Counted from the stretch's first letter, positions 7,359 through 17,119 are shown. The stretch: DNA of 64,000 nucleotides from Methanomassiliicoccales archaeon LGM-DZ1 (GCA_030168595.1 CP115556.1:1240001-1304000); one strand, 5' to 3'. Program-made: numbers and translations. The notes: a model not told the origin generated them from the letters alone.

Positions 7359-10300
7359 ATGTATCTAAAACAGATAGAACTGGAGAACTTCAAGTCGTTC
7401 GGCGGTAAGGTGACCGTTCCGCTGATGGATGGCTACATGGCGGTCACGGGCCCGAACGGGTCCGGAAAGTCGAACATCGGGGATGCGATCCTCTTCGTCC
7501 TGGGCCCCAGGTCCCCCAAGGCGGTCCGCGCGGGCAGGATCACGGACCTCATATTCAACGGAGGGTCCAGCAGGTCCAGGGCCAGCTACATGAAGGTGTC
7601 GCTCGTCTTCGACAACAAGGACCGCATCATGCCCTGGGACGACGACACCGTCACCCTGACGAGGTACGTCAAGCTGAACGACAACGGCGTCGATTACTCG
7701 TCATATTTCTTCATCAACGACCAGAAATCCACGCTGACCGAGTTCGACCGCCTGCTCACGAAGGCGAGGATCAGCGCGGACGGCTACAACATCGTCCAGC
7801 AGGGCGACGTCACCAGCATCGTCGAGATAGGGGCCGTCGAGCGCAGGAAGATCCTCGACGGGATATCCGGCATAGCCAGTTTCGATGCCGACCTCCAGGC
7901 CGCCGGCGCCGAGAGGGTCGAGGTCAACTCGAACCTCGAGAGGGTGGAGTTCATCCGCTCGGAGAAGGAGAAGACGGTCAGGCAGCTGGAGAAGGACCGC
8001 GCCGAGGCCATGAAGTACAAGGAGGTCAAGGACAGGCTCGACACCGCCACGGCCCAGCTGACCGTGAGGCAGAGGGACAACCAGAAGGCGACCTACGAGA
8101 GCATCGTGTCCTCCCTGGACGGGACCGAGAAGGAGCTCGAGGAGCTCTCCCGGAAGAAGGCCGAGGCGATCGAGCAGCGCGACAGCAACGAGAAGGCCGT
8201 CAGCGAGAAGGACGCCGAGATCGAGGCCAGGCTCGGCTCGGAGTACACCAAGGTCAAGCAGGACGTGGAGGAGGCCAAGATCAAGGTCGCTTCCGAGAAG
8301 AGCAGGGCGGATGCTGCGTCCGAGGACATCGAGAAGCAGAAAGCGTTCCGCGAGGGGTTCGTGCAGGACAACGAGGAGAACCGCAGCCAGCGCCAGACGC
8401 TCACCGACAACCTGTCGGACCTGGAGATAAAGAAGAAGGACGCCGACACCGAGCTCTCGACCGCCCTCGCCGAGGAGAAGTCCATCCGCGAGGAGACCGC
8501 CAGCCACGGGGGCGAGATGACCGATCTCCAGAAGAAGCTGGAGGCCGTCGAGAAGCAGATCGACGCCGCCGCCCGCAGCGAGCAGGAGGCGAGCTCCAGG
8601 CAGGCGGCCGTCGGGTCCGTCCTGGAGAACGCTAAGAACGCCAAGGACCAGGCAGAGCAGGCGGTGGAGTCGGCCAGATTCGAGGTCAAGGACGCCGACT
8701 GGAACCTCCAGGAGATCAAGAGGCAGGCCGGCCCGCAGAACGAGGCCGAGGAGCTCGGGAACAAGATCCTCGCCCTGAAGAAGCAGGAGAGCGAGCTCGA
8801 GAAGCAGGAAGATGAGCTCAGGTCGATCGCGGACAAGAAGACCGCCGAGTACAACCGCCTGTCGACGGAGAAGAGGGTCACCGAATCGCTCAACAGCGGC
8901 AGCGAGGCTCTCTCCCGCATCCTCACCCTGAAGGAGAGCGGCGAGATCAAGGGGATCCGCGGGACCGTGGCCCAGCTGGCCACCGTCGATCCCGGCTACG
9001 AGACCGCCGCGGCCGTCGCCGCCGGCGGCAAGATGAACGCGGTCGTCGTCGACAACAAGAACGTCGGCGCCGAATGCATCAACTACCTCAAGAGGAACGG
9101 GCTCGGGAGGCTGACCTTCCTGCCCATGGACGAGATGATGCCCGGGAAGCCCCGCGCGAAGGCCATCATGGTCCTCAAGAGGACGGACGGCTACATCTCC
9201 GGGTTCGTGGAGTACAAGCCGGAGTACGAGAACGTCTTCTGGTACGTCTTCGGCGACACCCTCGTGGTCGGCGATCTCGACAAGGCCAAGGACGTCATGG
9301 GCGGGGTCAGGGTCGTCACCCGCGCCGGCGAGCTGATCGAGGCGTCCGGAGCCATGACCGGAGGGAACCTCGACAAGCGCAGGATCGGCAAGTTCGGGCC
9401 CTCCGGGCAGTCCGCGCTGGAAGCGGCCGCCGCCGAGATGAAGAAGGCCCAGGACCAGCTGGACGAGATCCGCTCCGACCTGAGGGCGCTCCGCGACAAG
9501 ATAAGGGAGACCGACTCCCAGATGACCCAGGCGGGCTCCCGCGGCATAGGGATGAAAGGGAAGATCGCGGCGGCCGACGCCACCCTCGCTCAGGCGAAGA
9601 AGGGATTGGCCGCCGCCGAGGCGGACCTCGCTAAGAAGGCCCAGGCCGTCTCGGACGCGGAGGCCCAGCTGTCCTCGGCGGATGCCGCCCTGGAGGAAGC
9701 GAGGGCAGGGCTGCAGTCCCTGAGGGACTCCCAGGCGAAGATGCGCGAGCGCCTCAGCGTCATAGCGCCCGCAGGCCTGCAGGAGAGGATCCAGAAGGCC
9801 GGCGACAGGGTGTTCGCGGCCAGGAACGCCGTGTCCGACCTTGAGTCCCAGATCAACTCCGTGAAGGCCGAGGCCGCAGGGCTGGACAGGCAGAAGGAGG
9901 CCACTGACGAGCAGATATCCCATGTCGACGGCATCATCGCCCAGGACGAGGAGGCGGTGCGCGTGCATACCGCCAACTCCGAGAAGCTCAAGGTCGACCT
10001 GGAGGCCGTCAAATCGATCATGGAGAAGATGGAGTCCGCCATCGAGGGGCTGAAGGCCGAGCGCGATGCGCTCATCGAGAAGGGCTATTCCCTCAGGAAC
10101 AGGGCCGAGGCCGCCCAGAAGGACATCGAGGTCAAGGAAGGGTTCCTGACCAGCCAGAGGGCCCAGGCCGAGATATGCAGGAAGGAGCTGGAGCAGCTCG
10201 AGGAGGCCGTGCGCGCCATAACGGTGGAGGTCGCCGAGCCGGTCCCCTCGGAGGCCGCGCTCAAGGCCGAGATCAAGCAGTGCAACGAGGCCATATCCGC

Positions 10301-10970
10301 TCTGGGCAACGTCAACCTCCGCGCCATCGAGGATTACGATGCCGCCGTGGCGGAATACGGGCAGCTGGTGGAGCAGACCAAGGTGCTCACCGGGAGGATA
10401 ACCGAGCTCGACAGGCTCGCCGAGGAGCTGTCGCAGAAGAAGAAAGGGCTCTTCATGGAGGCGTACGACGCCGTGGACGCCAACTTCAAGGAGATCTACG
10501 CCAAGCTCTCCGGCGGAGGCGAGGCCTACATGGCCCTGGACGACCCGGAGGACCCCTTTGCGGGAGGCCTGCAGATAAACGCCAAGCCGAGGAACGGGAA
10601 GATGACCCGCCTGGCGGCCCTGTCCGGAGGGGAGAAGTCGCTCACTGCGCTGTCGTTCATCTTCGCCATCCAGGAGTATCAGCCCTCGCCGTTCTACGTG
10701 CTCGACGAGGTCGACATGTTCCTGGATTCGGTCAACGCGGAGACGGTGGCCGCCAGGGTGAAGGAGTCCTCCGCCACGGCGCAGTTCATACAGGTCTCCC
10801 TGAGGCAGGTCGCCCTGCGGCATGCGGACCACCTCATAGGGGTCACGAGGCCGCCCAACGGCATCAGCAGGATCATCATGCAGCCCGATATCGCGGAAGT
10901 ATCAAAATATGAGGAAGAAGCATTAAGGAATATGAAGAAGGAGGAGGAAGGCTCCTCCGGAACTCAATGA
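7359..10970 (+). CDS. smc: Chromosome segregation ATPase SMC
   Basis: About 1203 residues, the usual SMC size. Walker A GPNGSGKS is at residues 31-38. Two long charged coiled coils flank a hinge at roughly residues 520-690 with AAGGKMNAVVVDN and glycine-rich elements. The C-terminal head carries the signature LSGGEKSLTALSF and Walker B FYVLDEVDMFLDS. It forms the condensin ring that organises and segregates chromosomes. MYLKQIELENFKSFGG is the canonical start; an ATG 30 bases upstream would add ten atypical residues. scpA and scpB follow directly, so all three subunits are made from one operon. Confidence 0.96.
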   Translation: MYLKQIELENFKSFGGKVTVPLMDGYMAVTGPNGSGKSNIGDAILFVLGPRSPKAVRAGRITDLIFNGGSSRSRASYMKVSLVFDNKDRIMPWDDDTVTLTRYVKLNDNGVDYSSYFFINDQKSTLTEFDRLLTKARISADGYNIVQQGDVTSIVEIGAVERRKILDGISGIASFDADLQAAGAERVEVNSNLERVEFIRSEKEKTVRQLEKDRAEAMKYKEVKDRLDTATAQLTVRQRDNQKATYESIVSSLDGTEKELEELSRKKAEAIEQRDSNEKAVSEKDAEIEARLGSEYTKVKQDVEEAKIKVASEKSRADAASEDIEKQKAFREGFVQDNEENRSQRQTLTDNLSDLEIKKKDADTELSTALAEEKSIREETASHGGEMTDLQKKLEAVEKQIDAAARSEQEASSRQAAVGSVLENAKNAKDQAEQAVESARFEVKDADWNLQEIKRQAGPQNEAEELGNKILALKKQESELEKQEDELRSIADKKTAEYNRLSTEKRVTESLNSGSEALSRILTLKESGEIKGIRGTVAQLATVDPGYETAAAVAAGGKMNAVVVDNKNVGAECINYLKRNGLGRLTFLPMDEMMPGKPRAKAIMVLKRTDGYISGFVEYKPEYENVFWYVFGDTLVVGDLDKAKDVMGGVRVVTRAGELIEASGAMTGGNLDKRRIGKFGPSGQSALEAAAAEMKKAQDQLDEIRSDLRALRDKIRETDSQMTQAGSRGIGMKGKIAAADATLAQAKKGLAAAEADLAKKAQAVSDAEAQLSSADAALEEARAGLQSLRDSQAKMRERLSVIAPAGLQERIQKAGDRVFAARNAVSDLESQINSVKAEAAGLDRQKEATDEQISHVDGIIAQDEEAVRVHTANSEKLKVDLEAVKSIMEKMESAIEGLKAERDALIEKGYSLRNRAEAAQKDIEVKEGFLTSQRAQAEICRKELEQLEEAVRAITVEVAEPVPSEAALKAEIKQCNEAISALGNVNLRAIEDYDAAVAEYGQLVEQTKVLTGRITELDRLAEELSQKKKGLFMEAYDAVDANFKEIYAKLSGGGEAYMALDDPEDPFAGGLQINAKPRNGKMTRLAALSGGEKSLTALSFIFAIQEYQPSPFYVLDEVDMFLDSVNAETVAARVKESSATAQFIQVSLRQVALRHADHLIGVTRPPNGISRIIMQPDIAEVSKYEEEALRNMKKEEEGSSGTQ

Positions 10971-10980
10971 GGGATGAGAA

Positions 10981-11832
10981 ATGGATGGGAAGGATGGGAA
11001 CGCGGCCACCGAGCAGATCGAGCAGCATCTGCTCTACTACAAGGCGATGGCCGACAGCGATGCCGACATAGAGAGGTTCGACGGGTATCTGAGGACCCTC
11101 AGGGAGACCGGGGACAACGCCAAGCTCGACGACCCGGTGGACGAATCGATAAGGGCGGTGTTCAGCGCGGTGCTGGACAACGGGTTCGACCCCTGGGCCA
11201 TCGACCTGGACGAGTTCGTCAGGGTGTACAGCGCCAAGGTCGCCGGCGGAAGGTTCGACATGGTGGTCGCCGGGAGCCTCCTACTGATGGCATGGAAGGT
11301 CCTCAACGCGCAGTCCGACAGGCTCCGCCTGATCGCCGAGCCCCCCGAGCCCGAGGTCCTGGAGGAGGATTTCGCCTTCGAGGACGAGGACCCGATGGTG
11401 GTGCCCGACATAGTCCTGAGGGCCTCGTACGCCAGGGACGTGCCCCGCAGGGTCACCATGAAGGACATCCTCGATGCCTTCGAGGGGGCCAGGGAAGAGG
11501 CCGAGATCGCCCGCGCCAGGGAGATCAGCAGGGAGAAGCTGAAGAACAGGGAGCCCCTGAAGTTCGACAACAAGGCGCACCGCGAGGACGACGAGAGGAC
11601 CGTCGAGAAGGTCTACGAGAGGATCAAGAGCATGGGCGCAGGGCCGATGCCGATCACCGAGTTCTACAGCGGGGACGTCGAGCAGAACATCACCGTCTTC
11701 GTATCCGTGCTGCACCTGGTGAGGAACGGCCTGCTGGATGTTTCCCAGACCGAGCTCCCCTACGGGGAGATCACCGTCCAGATAAAGGCCCCCGAGGCCA
11801 GGGTGCCCGTGGCAGAGGCCGCGGTGAACTGA
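10981..11832 (+). CDS. scpA: Segregation and condensation protein A
   Basis: A 283-residue kleisin that bridges the SMC heads. After a short N-terminal extension the core includes FDPWAIDLDEFVRVYSAKV and GRFDMVVAGSLLLMAWKVL, the recognisable ScpA helices, then an acidic linker and a C-terminal winged-helix domain near residues 195-275. It starts 10 bases after the smc stop, with a purine-rich GAGGGATGAGA before it, and ends one base before scpB. Confidence 0.9.
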   Translation: MDGKDGNAATEQIEQHLLYYKAMADSDADIERFDGYLRTLRETGDNAKLDDPVDESIRAVFSAVLDNGFDPWAIDLDEFVRVYSAKVAGGRFDMVVAGSLLLMAWKVLNAQSDRLRLIAEPPEPEVLEEDFAFEDEDPMVVPDIVLRASYARDVPRRVTMKDILDAFEGAREEAEIARAREISREKLKNREPLKFDNKAHREDDERTVEKVYERIKSMGAGPMPITEFYSGDVEQNITVFVSVLHLVRNGLLDVSQTELPYGEITVQIKAPEARVPVAEAAVN

Positions 11833-11833
11833 T

Positions 11834-12394
11834 ATGGACGAGAGGACCATCGTGGAGGCCGCCCTGTTCGCGGCCACCGAGTCTCTCAGGGTGGACGACA
11901 TCGTCGCCAGGACCGGCCTCAGCGAGCCGGACGTCCGCTACGCCCTCAAGGACCTCAAGATGGAGTACGATATGCGCAATTCCGCGATCGTCATCTCCGA
12001 GGCGGCCGGGAACTACCGCATGGTGCTCAGACAGGAATATCAAAAATATATTGACGATTTCGCCAGGCCGGCCATCCCCGGCGGCGTCATGCGCACGCTG
12101 GTGACCATCGCCTACAACCAGCCCGTCCTCCAGTCGAAGCTGGTCAAGGTGCGCGGGCCCCGCGCCTACGAGGACGTGAAGGTCCTCAGGAGCATGGGCC
12201 TGGTATCCGCCAGCAGCAACGGCCAGACCAAGGAACTCAGCACCACGGCCAAGTTCGCCGAGCAGTTCGGCATCGGCACCAACTCGAAGGCGGCCATCCG
12301 CAAGTGGATCGAGGAGAACTCCTCCAAGAGCAGCTCCGCAGGGGATGCGGAGGAAGAGGACACGGCCCCCGAGGACAGGAACGACGCGTCCTGA
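11834..12394 (+). CDS. scpB: Segregation and condensation protein B
   Basis: A 186-residue protein with two winged-helix domains. Family sequence includes EAALFAATESLRVDDIVART at the start, YRMVLRQEYQKYIDDFARP, and the strongly conserved TLVTIAYNQPVLQSKLVKVRG in the second domain. The tail is acidic and low-complexity. It partners ScpA in the SMC complex and is the last gene of the operon. Confidence 0.92.
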   Translation: MDERTIVEAALFAATESLRVDDIVARTGLSEPDVRYALKDLKMEYDMRNSAIVISEAAGNYRMVLRQEYQKYIDDFARPAIPGGVMRTLVTIAYNQPVLQSKLVKVRGPRAYEDVKVLRSMGLVSASSNGQTKELSTTAKFAEQFGIGTNSKAAIRKWIEENSSKSSSAGDAEEEDTAPEDRNDAS

Positions 12395-12438
12395 CCCCGT
12401 CTTGCTCCGGATCCGCACATCTATAGAGGCTATGGCGG

Positions 12439-12466
12439 GATATATCGCGCGCACGAAGTTATATAA
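12439..12466 (+). promoter_or_regulatory. Two TATA-like elements before the ABC importer operon
   Basis: GATATATC at 12439-12446 and TTATATAA at 12459-12466 stand out in the GC-rich gap after scpB. The first would place the transcript start about 20 bases before the leader ORF, leaving its GGAGG site inside the mRNA. Confidence 0.45.
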
Positions 12467-12490
12467 TCGCGCGGCAATCCGAAGGAGGCA

Positions 12491-12544
12491 ATGTATGGGA
12501 CCGGCGATCCTATCGCCAGGTCCCCGCAGGACGTCCTCCGATGA
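12491..12544 (+). CDS. Putative 17-residue leader peptide of the ABC importer operon
   Basis: ATG at 12491 follows a strong AAGGAGG ribosome-binding site at 12481-12487. It encodes 17 codons (MYGTGDPIARSPQDVLR) and ends in TGA at 12542-12544, which overlaps the permease ATG at 12541 (ATGA) in another frame. The permease itself has no separate strong ribosome-binding site, so its translation probably depends on ribosomes finishing this small frame. It could be a regulatory upstream ORF or simply a coupling device. Confidence 0.5.
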   Translation: MYGTGDPIARSPQDVLR

Positions 12545-14184
12545 GTTTTCTAGACAGGGTGAACAAGGCCTCGGAAAAGGAGAGCACGCGCAGAGCGTGG
12601 TTCTCGCTGGCGCTCGCCGTCTTCATCATAATCATCCTGATACCGTCCGTATACGTCGTAACCAAGATCCTCACCCAATGGGACAGCGTCTCCGACGTCT
12701 GGAACGACGCGTCGGAGATGGGCCAGATCTGGGAGGCCGTCGGCAACTCCTTCGGGCTCGCGTTCGCCGTCACCATATTCGACATCATCGTCGGGCTCCC
12801 GATGGCCTGGATCATGGTGAGGAAGGAGTTCCGGGGCAAAGGGCTCCTGGATTCCCTCCTGGACATGCCGCTGGCCTTCCCCACCGCGGTCCTGGGGCTC
12901 AGCGTCCTCATGTTCTGGGGATGCCCCGAGGGCGTGGACATCCCCGGGCTGGGACTCCATCTCTCCCCCTTCTGCGCCCTGTTCCTCCTGCACGTGATCT
13001 TCACGTACCCGTACATCGTCCGCTCCCTCTCCGGGATCCTGGAGCAGATCGATACCAGCTACGAGACGGCCGCCATGACCCTGGGCGCCAGCCGCTGGAC
13101 CGCCGTGCGCACCATAACCCTGCCCCTTTTCCGCGCCGGGCTCGTCACCGGGTTCATCCTCTGCTTCGCGCGTTCCCTCTCCGAGACCGGCGGCACCTAC
13201 ATCACCCTCATGATCCTGGGACATCAGACCGACTTCTTCACCGGCCCGACGTACATCATGACCCACAAGCACGGGAACGAGGCCACCCCGGAGATGATCC
13301 TCATCAGCGTGATCATGATCCTCATCGCGCTGGCCCTCCTGGTGGCCGCGAGGTACATAATCACGAGGGTCGGGATCCCGGGGGAGAAGGTCTTCCCGGA
13401 GCTGGGGAGGAAGCTCAGCCACGGCGCGGTCCCCAAGATCAAGGACGGCCTGGCCGTGCTGGTGCTGTTCGTGATGGTCCTCATACCGTCGTTCTACATC
13501 TTCATGTACCTGACGGAGCCAGGCGACATAGACGGGGACAGGCTGGCCGGGTCGATAGCCAATTCCTTCCTGATAGCCGGGGCGGCGGTGGCCTTCGACG
13601 TGGTCTTCGGGATACCGTTGGCCATGTACATAGCCAGGCACAGGGGGGAGAAGCTGGCCGGGACCCTGGACAACCTGATGAACGTCCCGCTCATAGTCCC
13701 GACCACCGCCCTGGGAGTATCGCTTTACCTGTTCTGGACTGATATCGGGGACGGGGTGCCGGAGATGCTCCTGGTCATCCTGGGGCATATATCGTTCACC
13801 TATCCGCTGGTCGTGAGGAACATCGCCGGCGCCGTGGAGGAGGTCGACCCCTCCTACGAGGAGACGGCCATGACCCTGGGCGCCAAGCCCTTCCAGACCT
13901 TCAGCAGGATCCTCCTGCCGATGATAAAGAACTCCGTCATTGCCGGGGCCATAATGGCGTTCACCCGTTCCCTCGGGGAGACCGGCGCCACCTACGCCAT
14001 CGCGCCGGACGTGGATTCCGTGCCGATCTACATCGTCAACCTGGTCCAGAAGGGAGTGGAGACCGGCGACCCGTCATGCTATGCCGATGCGGCCATGGCG
14101 TCCATCGTGCTGATCGCGATATGCTTCCTGCTGATGCTGGCGGTCAGGCGTCTCAGCCGCCGCGAGGAGGCGCGCCATGACTGA
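12541..14184 (+). CDS. Fused two-domain ABC importer permease (oxyanion-type)
   Basis: A 547-residue membrane protein holding two permease halves of about 270 residues, each with about six transmembrane segments. Each half has an EAA loop: YETAAMTLGASRWTAVRTIT followed by RSLSETGGT, and YEETAMTLGAKPFQTFSRIL followed by RSLGETGAT. The GETGAT-type end resembles the sulfate/molybdate/tungstate group more than sugar importers. Fused permeases of this layout also occur in iron and thiamine transporters. The two following ATPase genes overlap in series. No substrate-binding protein is present nearby, so the substrate is uncertain. Confidence 0.85.
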   Translation: MSFLDRVNKASEKESTRRAWFSLALAVFIIIILIPSVYVVTKILTQWDSVSDVWNDASEMGQIWEAVGNSFGLAFAVTIFDIIVGLPMAWIMVRKEFRGKGLLDSLLDMPLAFPTAVLGLSVLMFWGCPEGVDIPGLGLHLSPFCALFLLHVIFTYPYIVRSLSGILEQIDTSYETAAMTLGASRWTAVRTITLPLFRAGLVTGFILCFARSLSETGGTYITLMILGHQTDFFTGPTYIMTHKHGNEATPEMILISVIMILIALALLVAARYIITRVGIPGEKVFPELGRKLSHGAVPKIKDGLAVLVLFVMVLIPSFYIFMYLTEPGDIDGDRLAGSIANSFLIAGAAVAFDVVFGIPLAMYIARHRGEKLAGTLDNLMNVPLIVPTTALGVSLYLFWTDIGDGVPEMLLVILGHISFTYPLVVRNIAGAVEEVDPSYEETAMTLGAKPFQTFSRILLPMIKNSVIAGAIMAFTRSLGETGATYAIAPDVDSVPIYIVNLVQKGVETGDPSCYADAAMASIVLIAICFLLMLAVRRLSRREEARHD

Positions 14185-15316
14185 GATCGTGCTCGACCAC
14201 ATCCGCAAATCGTTCGGCGACGTCTCCGCATCGGACGACCTCTGCCTCACGGTGAGGGACGGGGAGTACCTGTGCCTCCTCGGCCCGACCGGCGCGGGGA
14301 AGACCACCGCGCTCAGGATGATCTGCGGCCTCACCAAACCCGATTCCGGGCGCGTGCTCTTCGACGGGAAGGACATGTCCGAGGTGCCGATCAGCGAGCG
14401 CAGGGCGACGATGCTGTCCCAGACATACGCCCTGTTCCCGAACATGAACGTCTACGACAACGTGACCTTCTCCCCGAGGATCCGCGGATGGCCCGATGAG
14501 GACACCCAGAAGCTCGCCACGTCCATGATCGATATGGTGCACATGAGCAAGAAGGCGGGGAACATGCCCGGAGAGCTCTCGGGAGGGCAGCAGCAGAGGG
14601 CGGCCCTGGCACGTGCGCTCGCCTCGGATTCGAAGGTGCTCCTCCTCGACGAGCCACTCCGCGCTCTGGACGCCAGGCTCAGGATCGAGCTCAGGAAGGA
14701 GCTGAAATCCATGGTCAAGGACATGGGGCTGACCGCGGTCCATGTCACCCACGACCAGGACGAGGCGATGGAGGTGGCCGACCGCATCGCCATCATACGC
14801 AAGGGGAGGATCCTGCAGGTGGGGACGCCGATGGACATCTTCCAGAACCCGGCATCGCCGTTCGTCGCCAATTTCCTGGGCAGGTCGAATGTGTTCAGCG
14901 GCAGGCTTCTCCGCTCCGGCCCGGAGGGCTCGGAGGTCGAACTGATGCCCGGGACGGTCATCCGCGCGAGGAGCACGGACCTGGAGCCCGGGTCGCAGGT
15001 GGTCGTGGCGGTCAAGGTCGGTACCACGGTCCCGGAGGTCGTCGGGGCCAAGGCCGACGTCCAGGACAAGCACCTGCCCGACTTCCTGCCCGACGGCTAC
15101 CTCAGGGGGAAGGTTGCCAGGGTGCTTTACGAAGGGGCGACTATCACGGTGGAGACGGAAGTGGAGGGCCTCGGCATCGTCTCGAGCCAAAGATCCAGCA
15201 GGAGGTACGAGATGTACTCGCCGGGGATGGAGGTCACGATCACATGGCAGCCTGAGAAGGCCTCGGTGTTCCCGATGCCCGAGGGAGGCCTGGAGGAGGA
15301 GATGCGCCTTGACTGA
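14177..15316 (+). CDS. ABC importer ATPase, first copy (with TOBE-like C-terminal domain)
   Basis: A 379-residue nucleotide-binding subunit. Walker A GPTGAGKTT is near residue 37, Q-loop QTYALFPNM, signature LSGGQQQRAALARALA, Walker B VLLLDEPLRALD and the H-loop HVTHDQDEAM. The last 140 residues form the MalK/CysA-type regulatory domain. It overlaps the permease stop by 8 bases. It differs clearly from the second ATPase, so the importer may use a heterodimeric motor, one ATPase for each half of the fused permease. Confidence 0.9.
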   Translation: MTEIVLDHIRKSFGDVSASDDLCLTVRDGEYLCLLGPTGAGKTTALRMICGLTKPDSGRVLFDGKDMSEVPISERRATMLSQTYALFPNMNVYDNVTFSPRIRGWPDEDTQKLATSMIDMVHMSKKAGNMPGELSGGQQQRAALARALASDSKVLLLDEPLRALDARLRIELRKELKSMVKDMGLTAVHVTHDQDEAMEVADRIAIIRKGRILQVGTPMDIFQNPASPFVANFLGRSNVFSGRLLRSGPEGSEVELMPGTVIRARSTDLEPGSQVVVAVKVGTTVPEVVGAKADVQDKHLPDFLPDGYLRGKVARVLYEGATITVETEVEGLGIVSSQRSSRRYEMYSPGMEVTITWQPEKASVFPMPEGGLEEEMRLD

Positions 15317-16445
15317 CGAGAAGGTTCAGGCAGCGCCGGCCCCGGAACAGGAGGCCCCGGTCCCCAAGATCCGCCTGGAGCACGTCTCCATGAGGTTCGG
15401 CAGCTTCTATGCCGTGCGCGACATCTGCCTGGACGTAGCCGAGGGGGAGTACGTCACGATCCTGGGTCCCAGCGGATGCGGGAAGACCTCCCTGATCAAG
15501 GTCATATCCGGGATATGGAGGCCCACCGAGGGGAGGGTGCTCATCGACGGCCGCGACGTCACGGACGTCCCCTTGGAGGACAGGGACGTCGGCTACGTGT
15601 TCCAGAACATCGCGCTCTTCCCCAACATGACCAACAGGAAGAATGCCGAGTACGGGCCCAGGGTGCGCGGCGAGGACCCGGAAAAGAGAAAGGAGACGGC
15701 GGAGAAGTACCTGAAGCTGGTCGGCATGCTCGACCGCGCCGGCATGTTCCCGCAGGAGCTGTCCGGAGGTGAGAAGCAGAAGGTCGCGATAGCCCGCGCC
15801 CTCTCGTCCGGATCGAAGATAATCATGCTTGACGAGCCCCTCTCCGCCCTCGACGCCAGGGTCAGGATGGAGCTCAGGTACGAGATCCGCAGGATCGTCA
15901 AGGAACTGGGCATCACCATCCTCCATGTCACCCACGACCAGGAGGAGGCCATGTCGGTCTCCGACCGCATCGTGCTTATGAAGAGGGGCACGGTGCATGA
16001 GACGGGCAGCCCCCTGGAGATCTACAGGAACCCCAAGACGGTATTCGCCGCCTATTTCATCGGCGAGATAAACCTGCTCACGGGGGTCATCGAGAGCCGC
16101 ACCATGAAAGGCTGGACGAAGGTCCGCCTGAGGGGCGGGAAAACTGTCAAAGCAGGACCCAGCAGCCTGCAGGAGGGCGAGGCCGCGGTTGTCGCGGTCC
16201 GCCCGGAGAACGTCTACACCACGGACGACGGGATCCGCGCCAAGGTGCAGGGGTCGGTGTTCATGGGGACCTACTGGAGGGTCAGGGTCAGGACCGAGAC
16301 CGACGACAACGTCGAGTACAACCTGTCCGACAACCTGGACCCGCCGGCGGACGGGAGCATCGTGCGCGTCAGCTTCAACAAGGAGATGACCCAGGTGTTC
16401 CAGGTCCCGGAAGAAGGATTATCGGAGGCGATCAGCCTTGAGTGA
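15309..16445 (+). CDS. ABC importer ATPase, second copy (with TOBE-like C-terminal domain)
   Basis: About 378 residues. Walker A GPSGCGKTS, Q-loop QNIALFPNM, signature LSGGEKQKVAIARAL, Walker B IIMLDEPLSALD and H-loop HVTHDQEEAM are all intact, followed by a regulatory beta domain. TTG at 15309 is selected because GGAGGAGGAG ends 6-7 bases upstream and the coding sequence of the first ATPase ends just after it (8-base overlap). It has an extra proline/alanine-rich stretch before the first strand. The PhoU-like gene overlaps its end. Confidence 0.9.
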   Translation: MTDEKVQAAPAPEQEAPVPKIRLEHVSMRFGSFYAVRDICLDVAEGEYVTILGPSGCGKTSLIKVISGIWRPTEGRVLIDGRDVTDVPLEDRDVGYVFQNIALFPNMTNRKNAEYGPRVRGEDPEKRKETAEKYLKLVGMLDRAGMFPQELSGGEKQKVAIARALSSGSKIIMLDEPLSALDARVRMELRYEIRRIVKELGITILHVTHDQEEAMSVSDRIVLMKRGTVHETGSPLEIYRNPKTVFAAYFIGEINLLTGVIESRTMKGWTKVRLRGGKTVKAGPSSLQEGEAAVVAVRPENVYTTDDGIRAKVQGSVFMGTYWRVRVRTETDDNVEYNLSDNLDPPADGSIVRVSFNKEMTQVFQVPEEGLSEAISLE

Positions 16446-17118
16446 AAGCAACAAAGCTCTATTGGATTGGTTCGGGAAGAGGAAGGAGAGCTCGGTCACG
16501 GAGGATGCCCGCGGCCATGCGCTCTCGATATGCGACTGCGCTTCGGACCTGAGGAACGTGCTCGACTGCATGGCCCGCGGGGACCCCGAAGGGGCAAGGA
16601 AGGGGATAGAGAGGCTGATCCTCGCCGAGGACGAGTCAGTCCGCGTGAGCGAGCGCCTCTGCGTCCGCATCAGCCGCGGGGAGATCGACCCCCGCGCCAG
16701 GATGGACCTGATTAGGTACGTGAGGAAGACCCAGACGATCGCCGGGCTTACCAAGGAAGGCGCCATCCGCGTGCAGCTGGCCCTGGAAACGGCCGCCGCG
16801 GTGCCGCAGGAGGTCTGGAAGGAGATCTCCGCCACGGTGTCCGAGCTCGCCGAGGAGGTTAGGTTCATCGCGGCCGCCATCGAAGCAGTCGACTCCGACC
16901 CCAAGGAGGCCAACCGCCAGGCCGAGGCAGTCAGCGACCAGGAAAGAGTGATAGACGGGATGTATTATTCATCCCTGAAGCACATATACCTGTCAGAGAT
17001 GGACACGAGGGCGCTGCTCATCGTTTCCGGGCTCATCGAGTGCATCGAAGATGCTGCCGACGCCGGCAAGGACTGCGTCGACATCATACAGATTATGCTG
17101 GCTGCGAAAGGGATCTGA
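16438..17118 (+). CDS. PhoU/DUF47-like helical regulator
   Basis: A 226-residue all-helical protein with PhoU-like charged repeats, such as RKGIERLILAEDESVRVSERL and YSSLKHIYLSEMDTRALLI. PhoU/DUF47 proteins modulate phosphate or related transporters. TTG at 16438 has GGAGG nine bases upstream and overlaps the ATPase stop, which makes it the last member of the importer operon. Its presence suggests phosphate or a similar oxyanion as the substrate. The family call is by pattern and moderately sure. Confidence 0.65.
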   Translation: MSESNKALLDWFGKRKESSVTEDARGHALSICDCASDLRNVLDCMARGDPEGARKGIERLILAEDESVRVSERLCVRISRGEIDPRARMDLIRYVRKTQTIAGLTKEGAIRVQLALETAAAVPQEVWKEISATVSELAEEVRFIAAAIEAVDSDPKEANRQAEAVSDQERVIDGMYYSSLKHIYLSEMDTRALLIVSGLIECIEDAADAGKDCVDIIQIMLAAKGI

Positions 17119-17119
17119 A

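Noticed and set aside
7701-10832. A 1043-residue minus-strand reading frame
   Set aside because: It is antisense to smc, which has all family motifs. Low-complexity Leu/Gly/Arg/Asp content is typical of GC-rich shadow frames.
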